A DNA stretch of 64,000 nt from positions 8,928,001 through 8,992,000 of the forward strand of contig JASJZC010000007.1 of the NCBI GenBank assembly GCA_037178855.1, given 5' to 3'. The notes under the pieces were generated by a model. It was given only the letters and a program-made list of their open reading frames with translations. It searched no databases and was not told the DNA's origin. Positions 56,109 through 64,000 of the stretch are shown one piece after another. Position 1 is the stretch's first letter, and every line of letters begins with the position of its first letter. The position numbers and the translations under genes were made by a program. Source of the DNA: Oscheius sp. JU75. Lineage: Eukaryota > Nematoda > Chromadorea > Rhabditida > Rhabditidae.

Positions 56109-57420
56109 CTAGAGAGAATTCAAATCCGGAATAACTGTGAAATCTTTCTGGGCGGCATCACTGAGCTTGGCAGAGTTGTCAGATCTAGCCAGAAGGTTCA
56201 CCTGCATGCCAGCTTCTTTAGCAGCTCGGGCTTCTGGAAACAAAATAATTTTGGGGTATATAGGAAGAATCTTACCTTCTTCAATGTCGGTCAAGAACAA
56301 GATAGCACTAGGACTTCCACCGATGGAAGCCGCAATCTTTCTGTAACTCTCGGCTTCTTGCTTGTGTCCAGTTGTTGTGTCGTAGTAGCCACTTAGATAC
56401 TGAAAAGAGCTGGTCATTAGGAGCACTGTAGATGAGGCAGGCTTTAAGAAGTATATGACCGCTGAGGCCGCAGTCTCCCTGCGTCATAGTTGTTAAATTG
56501 ATTGCAAAAGTTAGTAGGGAGAGACGAATTGTAGTATGAAGCACTGGCAAATGAACTTCAAAAATTTGGATCAGCCTCTCTTGATAAAGATTTCTACAAT
56601 ATTATGTGGCTCCAATACGGCCAGAAGCTTTCTATAATCGAAGCACACATAAACCGAAAAAGAACAATGGAAAACACTCTTGCTTTAGTCAAGTCTCCGT
56701 CAGCAGAGTGCTGAAACAGTAGTTGTTGAGCCTTGACTGAACCCGAAGAGTATATGTATATCTTTTTCCCCTCCTTGGTGATTTTCTCCCAGTAGGGAGA
56801 AACTTCGGGATAGACACTGAAAACAAGTTGTTTAAGCTCAGGGAAAAAGCACTCACTGTCCCTTAATTTCTCCAGCCTTGTACGCCTCTTCCCACATGAG
56901 TCCTTGTAGATTCTTCAGAGCTGTCAGCTAAATGAACATTTATTATTTAGCCCCTTAAAGTTCAGTCATTACTCAATCTACGTAACGACATGACCATTAA
57001 CATCCGGACATGAGGGTCGTATTAATAGGTCCTCATGTGAATAGATTATCGAGAAAGGTACGAACCTTTTTGTCGTTGTCAATCCAATAACGGACATGTT
57101 TACTTATGTCCTCGACGAGCTGGTCAGGACGGACGAATCTGAAGTTTTTGAATGAACAAAGAAGTTGCAAGGTATTACGTGATGTTGTTGTCCTTTTCGG
57201 ACTCTTCAGCAGCAGTCTCGACCAACTGATGGATGATCTCCCGAACGTCTTTACGATCAAGGTTCTGGCTCAAAAAATCAGAGACTTTTTGGTGGGCATA
57301 GGGAAAAAGCTCGTCCTGGGAGATTTTATGAACAAAATGGAGAGACAGACTTACTTTTACAAAAGATATTGAAGTTACAGTTCCTTCAATGTCACAAAGT
57401 AGAATTTTATACCCGGACAT
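56109..57420 (-). CDS. ENOPH1: Enolase-phosphatase E1 (methionine salvage)
   Basis: Seven exons starting at 57420 (first exon 57420-57355) and ending at the TAG at 56109. The HAD-type nucleophile motif opens the protein ([20 protein letters not shown]), followed by the helical cap ([37 protein letters not shown]), motif II ([15 protein letters not shown]), motif III Lys ([15 protein letters not shown]) and the acidic motif ([19 protein letters not shown]). The bifunctional enzyme enolises and dephosphorylates the diketo phosphopentane intermediate of methionine salvage in the cytosol. Length and motif spacing match animal ENOPH1. No targeting signal. MEC-9-like lies 267 bp downstream on the same strand. 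Confidence 0.94.
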
Positions 57421-58064
57421 CAGTTCTAATGTAAGGTCAAAGCCAAAGTCAGAAAAGCCGATTCCAAAGCGCAGCTGCAGCACAGATTAGCTGGTTGGAT
57501 GAGACAATCGCGTTAGGACACGGAAGCTTCGAGAGACTGGCCTTGCCAAGACATTGTGTGTTATGAAATAGCCAAAATGCTGACGGTAAACATAAACAAT
57601 TCTTTGTTCGGTGTGTGGGATAAACGTTTCGAGATCAGTTCCGGGCCAGTAACTAACGTCTGGCTCTTTTTTGCTGTAAACCGAAGCTTCCGGCACCTGT
57701 CAGTCAGAAAAAGTACTGCAATTTAGTCAAGAGCTTATGAATACTATGTATATATGAATCAAGTGATTTCAAGCAGCCAGGCAGTTGGAAACGGGCAAGC
57801 TGGAGCACGAAAAGCGCCAACGCGGAACGGTTCTGACCGTCACAAGCAAAGCTAAAATTGGAAAATTGTGCTTGGAAAAAAAAGTTCAGCCAAAAATCCG
57901 TCCAGGGAAGAAAGCCCTAAGAAGAAAGTAAACGACGTAAAATAACAGTTCTTTAGAAAATGGACAATCAACACAAAGCTTTCATTCATCTGCAGGATAT
58001 GGGGCCTAGGTCGGTGGTGTTGGTACGGGTAGCATGGAACAGCATCGTACAGGAGCTATTGGAT
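57421..58064. other. Spacer between flp-21 and ENOPH1
   Basis: A minus-strand frame at 57487-57696 has no start context, splice partners or recognisable motif, so I leave it out. Otherwise no gene. Confidence 0.4.
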
Positions 58065-58390
58065 TTATCCAAAGCGGAGAGGACGAGGACCAAGACCTCT
58101 CTTGATTGATCTAAATATATATATATTACACAAATTTTATGGACTGCTCTGTACCCGTGATCAGCTCCATAATACAGCTCCTGAAGATCGTCATTGTTGA
58201 ACCTTGACAGATATTTGTTCACTGAAAATTATGGCAATTGTAAGGTATCCATTAGTTTGTAACAGCATATATCCTGAAATTACAGAACAAACTCACGGAT
58301 CCTGAATGCAGCTTCCGTGTCGGAAACGGGTACCGCAAGAGCGCAAGCCACGAGGCAGGCGAAGAAGAGCAAAACTGATGTGGCGCGCAT
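58065..58390 (-). CDS. flp-21: FLP-21 neuropeptide precursor (GLGPRPLRF-amide)
   Basis: Three exons (58390-58297, 58221-58155, 58110-58065) give 68 residues. A signal peptide (MRATSVLLFFACLVACALA) is followed by a spacer (DLQELYYGADHGS) and a single C-terminal peptide: IKR, GLGPRPLRF, Gly, stop. KR is the dibasic processing site and the final Gly donates the amide. GLGPRPLRF-amide is the peptide made by C. elegans flp-21, a ligand of the NPR-1 receptor that acts in aggregation and oxygen responses. One peptide copy at the very end of the precursor is the known flp-21 design. This gene is the strongest evidence that the window is nematode. Confidence 0.96.
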
Positions 58391-60514
58391 GCTGCAAAAT
58401 GAGGAATAAGTACGCTAGGACTGAGGCTTATATACGCGCCTCCCTCAGTGAAAAAGACCATCTATCAACGCCTACCGTATATCGACACGCGACGACGACT
58501 TTACTCAATAGACTCGTATTAATTATGAGAGCGATTGGGGACAGGAAATCAACACACATATGCACGGACGGCATTTGAAACAAAATGGACAAAAATACGT
58601 CAGTGGGCTCGAAGAGTTGAGTGTAGGTGGTCAAGTCACAAAGGAGACTGACAACAACGGCTACTGCCTAATGCAGTTTCTCTTTTAAAAACGGGGAGAA
58701 ATCAGTAGCGTATGGGGGCGGAGATTTTTGAGGCACGCTTTTCCACAAAAAATGATGAAGGTTCCGATCATTAGGGCATTCAAGGAGGTACTTAACCAGC
58801 AACTCGAGCAACCTTAATCAGAGAGGCGAGATTGGAGAACAGGAGCAGAAAACTAAGCAGTTAATTTCACTGGCTGACGCAGGAAGAAGACACACTAAGA
58901 TTCTGGTGGGAGTCAAGTGTTTATTGTCAGGACAGAACATGGTTTATTGTCTGACATAAGCCTTTCGGAAGAAGACAAAGATCTGAGAATTTGAAGTGAA
59001 CTTTCAACAATTCTTGCTAAACAATGGTCAGCTGTTTAATTTTTGTTATACTTCTTATATACATAGTAACGTCAGAGAAGATAAAGTTGTGAGGTTTGTG
59101 GACAAAAACTTCGCTGAATTGAAGACTGAATCACCAGTTCGTATCCAGTTTACGTCAATCTGTGGCCCTGGAATTATTCAACAGATCTAGTGGCTTATCA
59201 CTAGTGTTAATAATATTAGGAAGAGAAGAGTTCTTATGTTCGATAGTTCGGTAGACTAGGTTTTAGGATATAGGTTAACAAACAAAGCATTTCAAATGCA
59301 CCAGCTGGAACAGAACAAGTTGCCAGGAAGAATAATGGTTGACGTAGGGTTGAACTTGACAAAGGGACCTAGACAAGATAGCTGGGTTAGTTTGACAAGA
59401 ATAATGTGACAGAGTTAAACTGTCTGATAGATAGATCTCCAAACAGACTCCGGGCCTTTCCCAGAGATAGTTTGAAAACAGTTCTGTTGTCGTACTCCGA
59501 TTAATGATGTCAACTCAATGTTATGAAGACACACTTAAGCCAGCTACCCAAAATTATTTTCAGGAAGGAACAAACACTCAAATGAGTGGAGCAGACATCG
59601 CAACCTTCAGATAACTGAATAAAGACGGTTATACGACCTGGTACCTAAAGGGTTCATTTAGGTAATGGGTTCGTAAAAAATGTTCCAAGAACCGATCATA
59701 ATGCACCACCCTCACTTCTACTTGTTAACATAATCGCCTAGTATGACGAGAACGGAAGTAATAAGTTGCAGAATTTTTGTTAGACCAGGGTCCTGTGAAC
59801 GACCTAATCTGCAATACAAAGACTACATGTTTTTGCATAGGTGAAGACAAGTGCATCTTGTAGAAGCCGGAAAACTAAGTTGACTAGCCAAAACGACTGT
59901 CTGTTATGTTGACAATGAGGAGCTTCTGACTAAGCCGAGGACTTTGGTTTTTGTCATGTTCCAGTAAGATCATAATAGAAGTAAGCAAGAACTTTTTGTT
60001 AGTCCCTATTTCGCACCGTCTCAAAAAAAAACCAGTGCAGACTTTTTTTTACTAGGGTGATCTATTTGGAATTAAGGCTGGAAATTTACTATTACTGACT
60101 AATTCTCAGGTACAACAAAACACTTTCCAGCATTTTGATATTTTGCAAAGTTGTAGCGCAGATCAAGAGCTACAACTTCACAAGACATCGAAAACCTGGA
60201 AAATCCAATTCTGGGCGTCAAAGTTTTGATATTTGTTTCGCCTTGTTTTGTCGTAAAAAGGCAAGTGTTCTTTGAAGACTTGCTCCAAAACTATGTTTTA
60301 AGGTTAGTTTTTAATCTGCTCTAAAACTTTGCAGAGCATCGAAAAATGCATTGGTCTACCCGAAAAATCAGTCTGAGATTGCTGGCTTCCAGTTAGAGTG
60401 AACTCCCAGCAGCTTAGAACTTAACTGCTCTACTAAGTACAGAAAGTGGCAAAGTGGTTGATACTTATTGTAAATTATAGATTGAAAAAAGCATCATTTA
60501 TTGATTACGTTTCC
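58391..60514. other. Intergenic, 2.1 kb, hairpin repeat near its end
   Basis: Contains the flp-21 promoter side and no supported gene. From about 60140 it holds copies of the GCAAAGTTGTAG hairpin repeat. Confidence 0.5.
60145..60176. repeat. Hairpin repeat copy
   Basis: GCAAAGTTGTAGC, a short loop, then GCTACAACTT: the same inverted arms as at 21481-21516, again preceded by GATATTTT and followed by ACATCG. Further single arms lie near 60330 and 61170. Confidence 0.65.
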
Positions 60515-61025
60515 TTAGACCACCAGGCTTCTCTGTCTTCCAGCACTCGGCTTTCCCCGGCAATGATCTCCTTCAAGAAGAGGCAGAAGAACGGCATCGT
60601 CCTCAGCAGCGGGGGCAATGGAGAGACCATTCGAAGGAGTGTACCTGCGATGGGCTTGTAGATGCGGAGAGACGTGGGTGCCCTGCTTCTGCAGAAAGTC
60701 GATGTCGGTCTCTCGGTTGACGTAGAACTGCTTTTGATGTGACCCGAAGTAGACGTACTTGCCGTACTTGCCGGCGACCTTGGCGTTGGCGGTTGACCCT
60801 GCTAATTGCCTGTATCTGCTAAAGCAAAACTTGCAACTCCAGTAACTCCGCCGAAGACAACGAAAGCATGTCCGCCTTCCTCCTCGCTATCCACAGAGCA
60901 GTAGGATTGGCTGCTTTTCCAAACGGCTTTCGGTGTGGAGGAAGATGACAGACCGCTCGGCCCACTGTTCCTCCCTCGTCGTCAGTAGAGCCCACTTTCT
61001 TTAAGAATAAGAAGTCAAAATACAT
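60515..61025 (-). pseudogene. GC-rich coding-like region without a start codon, unrecognised
   Basis: On the minus strand a frame of about 90 codons ending at the TAA at 60515-60517 has no ATG and reads KVAGKYGKYVYFGSHQKQFY, then VNRETDIDFLQKQGTHV. A second stretch just upstream, in another register, reads SYCSVDSEEEGGHAFVVFGG. About 10 nt between them break the frame. The region is richer in GC and in C-ending codons than its surroundings. It could be a decayed gene, a horizontally acquired fragment or a mobile-element piece. No family recognised. Confidence 0.3.
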
Positions 61026-63375
61026 GTTTTACTGAATTGGGAAAGGGAGAAGGGTAGAATTAAAGCGTAGCATTGACAACAAGTAGCTTAAACAACAGTG
61101 AGCTGTGAATTGGGAATCTGCGAATTCTGACTAGGTTTTCGGGTAGATCAAAGCTGTTTTTAGCTTTACGATGTTCTGCAAAGTTGTAGAGCCGATCAAG
61201 GGCTAAAGCTTTTTTAGCGATTGCAGTAAGTCTTCAACGTGAATAACGTCTGACCTTCGGCGTTGATCACTCATATTCCAGGTAAGTTTGACAAGATCCG
61301 AAAACCATAAATTGTGATTCATAGTCATGTTCAACGTTTGGCTAATCCACACCAAAGTAAGTGCTCACTCGTGTCCTAAGAAGTTATGAGCTTTCAAGGA
61401 ATCGATCTCCTTTGACAGGCACTTATTCAAATTTCCGTTCGTATCCGTCTGGTCTTTTTTAGATTTTAATTTCCATGGAAATTACACACGTCCGGTCTTC
61501 AGTTTGCCATATTTCCATGGAAATTGTATTCGACTAGTCACCCTCTACTCTTCCTATCTCGTACTTTTGAAAAGGTCAGCCATACAGAGAGAGCATCATT
61601 TCCCTCAATTCTGCACCTAGCAAAAGGTCTCATTAGCTCATCTCAGAGAGCGTGATACCTTCAGTTGTGGCTTATAACGATTGGTTTTCTTTCCTAGAAT
61701 CTTTCACAACATGTTTACATAGCCTTTTGTTTGTTTTAAGTCCACAACTATCGTTTAACATATTGTTGTACTTCTCGTAGCACGTGCGCTTCCACCACCT
61801 ATGCCCCCGTTTCTCGTGATACTATGGGGTAGCTTTTACATTTTTCCTCCTTCCACAACCTGAAACTTTTTCATTGTTTTCGAAGCAAAGTCATGCAATA
61901 GCGTGATAACTCCTACCCTGCAGCCTACAAAAAACAGCTCTAATGTGCTAGAGACATAAGTGTAACTAAAGGTGGTCGGCCTAATGACCCATGCGGGAGG
62001 CACATAACGTTCACAGCGCTGCGTCTACTGGTTCGTTGTGCAATTTCGATTTTTTCACTTCTGCAAACTGTTGACGCTTGTTTTTCCACTTTCTGGTCAT
62101 TGATAGCAGACGCTCTGCACTAGAGAGAGTGCTATCTGCCTAGTGCTTTGGGGAGCATCTGCCATGTGTGTGTCCGACGATCATTTTCAATTCTTCACCT
62201 CAACTCTCTCTCCTCCCCCCAATAATGCAACCACATTACCTAGTGCTTGGTGTCTCTTCGATGATACTTTGATTTATTGGTCTCTCAGCGTGTTCAAGAG
62301 TTTTGCACCGCGAGAGCATTGTTGTTTCCCCTCGCAACAATTTTCCTATGACCCTTTACGAGTCATTCCTATCGATTTCGGTCTCCGAGGAGGTAGCGTG
62401 CGTTCCTTTCACAATCCCAGGACTTTCTGGCTCTTTGGATACAAAACTGAACGATTTTTGCATCATGTTGACTGAATTTCCCCCAAAACTTCTTTCTATC
62501 ATGGCTCCCACCTTTTTCACTCTTGAAAACCACCTAAAATAGTATTTGTTACTTGGGATCCCTCCTGAAAATAATTTTTTAATTTTTCTCGCAACGCTCG
62601 CACCAAATTACGGCCATCACGTGAGCGCGCGATTCAAAATGACATCACGGGATAGCCTGAAAGGTACCCGCGGTGGAACTTTCATATATATTTGAAATGC
62701 TCAAAAATCATCGATCTGCGGCCCCTCAGATTGATAATAATTAAGATTGTTTTTCCCAAGTGGACCATCGATTGACCCGCGTTCTGCTTCGAATCGGGGT
62801 CATTCGAACACAAATACACACGCCTGCTCTCTCCTGTTTGAAAAGATTTTTATAGTAAAGTACTTTTCAATGTTTCTAGTCCCGTTTCCGCCATCCTTTC
62901 ATTGAAAAAAACGATTTTGGATTTCAAACTCTGACCTCTCCTATGTCTTTCATAGCCACGACCTATCACCTGCTTTTAAAATTCGATTTGTCCGCTTTTG
63001 GCAGTTTTTTGACTTGTTGATTGTCTCCGGCTATATGAAAAACTTAAACTAGGAGTTTTCTCTTTTTGTTTTTGATATTTGCTGGCCATTTCACAATTTC
63101 GAAAGCATTTCTACGCGCTCTTTTTTCTCGTTCGATCCTTGGCGACTTGCTGTCACTATTGCTGGTTCAGTAACACGTCTCCCAATAACCGTTCCCTCTC
63201 TTTTTCTTCATCAAAATCAATATTTCTTTCAGATTTGGGACTAACCTCGTGCGGGTCGTGTGCGAGAGTGTGAGAGCGATTTTTCTTCTACTTTTGAGAG
63301 CGAGTGCGTCAGTGTTTCTTCTTTTCTAGGTAGATTCCCGGTTCATTTATACCATTTCGGTCGTTTTCAGTAAAA
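61026..63375. other. Upstream region of exportin-1
   Basis: No gene supported. Holds a hairpin-repeat arm near 61170, two copies of a TTTCCATGGAAA palindrome at 61468-61483 and 61511-61524, a CACGTG E-box with several CG dinucleotides near 62618, and a long T/C-rich stretch from 62.9 to 63.3 kb. The exportin-1 promoter and a 5' UTR intron probably lie here. Confidence 0.45.
61468..61524. repeat. Twin AATTTCCATGGAAATT palindromes
   Basis: A 16-bp perfect palindrome at 61468-61483 and a 14-bp version (ATTTCCATGGAAAT) at 61511-61524, centres about 42 bp apart, close to four helical turns. Could be a paired binding site for a dimeric factor. Confidence 0.6.
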
Positions 63376-64000
63376 ATGTTTAACGGTATTACCCCTGCCC
63401 AAGCCCATGAGGTCCTTCAAAGGGCGGAGCAAAACTTCCTGTCCACGGCTCCCTTGGACATCGATCTCCTGGATCAGGTAGCTTGACTACCAACTTCCAT
63501 TTTATGCCAAGTTTTAGGTCATGTATCTGATGAACCGGGAAAAAGGAGACGTGCAAGTCCAGGCCAACCTTCTTCTGGTCAAGCTCCAAGAACAACCGGA
63601 GACCTGGACGAAGGTTGATGTCATCCTCAGCTGCAACGCGTCAACGCAAACTAAGTATTTTGCGCTTCAAGTCCTGGAGAGTGCCATCAAGACCAAGTGG
63701 AGATCTCTGCCTCTTGAACAACGTGAAGGAGTCAAGGCGTTCATAGCTAAACTGATCATCGAGACTTGTGACAAGGAGGACGAAGGGTCACAGACACTTC
63801 TCTCCAAGCTGAATGTCGTTCTTGTTCAGGTAATACTATTATTTTTTTCTTCAAAAAATTTTGTAGATTGTAAAACATGATTGGCCGAAGAACTGGCCCA
63901 AGTTCATCCCCGAGCTCATTGATGGAGCTCAAACCAATGCCAAGGTCTGTGTCAACGTGATGCGGATTCTGTCTCTTCTCAGGTACATTCTTTTGTCGAA
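63376..64000 (+). CDS. XPO1: Exportin-1 / CRM1, N-terminal part (cut by window end)
   Basis: Three exons seen: 63376-63477, 63518-63829, 63867-63982, phase 2 at the last donor. The 177 residues begin the importin-beta N-terminal domain: LDIDLLDQVMYLMNREKGDV, QALLVKLQEQPETW-like helix, then TKYFALQVLESAIKTKWRSL and IVKHDWPKNWPKFIPELI, the Ran-binding CRIME region typical of CRM1. The protein exports leucine-rich NES cargo from the nucleus with RanGTP. The ATG stands 6 nt after CGTTTTCAG, suggesting a trans-splice acceptor or 5' UTR intron. The rest of the gene lies beyond the window. Confidence 0.95.

Noticed and set aside
1-64000. CRISPR arrays, bacterial operons, rRNA genes
   Set aside because: No regularly spaced direct repeats and no rRNA-like sequence; the DNA is eukaryotic with spliceosomal introns.

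Overview
The window reads as nuclear DNA of a nematode, though not of a close Caenorhabditis relative. Three things point that way. A three-exon gene at 58065-58390 (minus) ends in KR-GLGPRPLRF-G-stop, which is the FLP-21 neuropeptide. A large secreted gene at 51265-55842 (minus) has the Kunitz/EGF/Glu-rich layout known from the touch-neuron matrix protein MEC-9. Introns are mostly about 35-60 nt and end in TTTCAG-like acceptors. The window also carries ARID4 and PEAK/Pragmin-type genes. I translated exon by exon; most models below close in frame from ATG to stop with consistent splice phases.

Layout. 1-4 kb: AP-2 sigma (+), then disrupted coding-like stretches. 4.8-9.6 kb: a four-pass membrane protein, a Cdc25-type phosphatase, a decayed Merlin/ISXO2-like transposase and an unrecognised small gene (all +). 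10.9-17.1 kb: a complete 21-exon ARID4-like chromatin gene (+). 18.4-18.8 kb: a small Gly-rich secreted protein with TATA box and poly(A) signal (+). 24.2-27.9 kb: a PEAK/Pragmin-type pseudokinase (+). 28.1-32.9 kb: UCP4 followed at close range by COQ6 (both minus), spaced like a two-gene nematode operon of mitochondrial proteins. 34.4-39.5 kb: a full-length, very young Ty3/gypsy LTR retrotransposon (minus). 39.65-41.97 kb: a serpin (minus). 42.8-48.0 kb: an Eag-type (KCNH) potassium channel (minus). 51.3-55.8 kb: MEC-9-like. 56.1-57.4 kb: enolase-phosphatase E1. 58.1-58.4 kb: flp-21 (all minus). 63.4 kb to the end: the first exons of exportin-1/CRM1 (+).

The most interesting locus is the serpin. 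After seven common exons it has three tandem candidate terminal exons. All start in the same phase with a Val codon and each encodes a different reactive-centre loop. Two are complete to their own stop codon and the third looks shortened. This is the architecture of a serpin that changes protease specificity by alternative last-exon choice. A young retrotransposon has inserted 198 bp beyond the last of these exons.

Other points: three GC-AG introns (one in ARID4, two in the serpin), a Cdc25 signature with Tyr in place of the usual His, a PEAK-like pseudokinase lacking catalytic residues, a dispersed small hairpin repeat with 12-bp arms, and several start codons a few bases after an acceptor-like TTTCAG, as expected for spliced-leader trans-splicing. 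Long intergenic stretches (19.5-22.7, 48-51, 58.4-60.5 and 61-63.3 kb) show no gene I can support.
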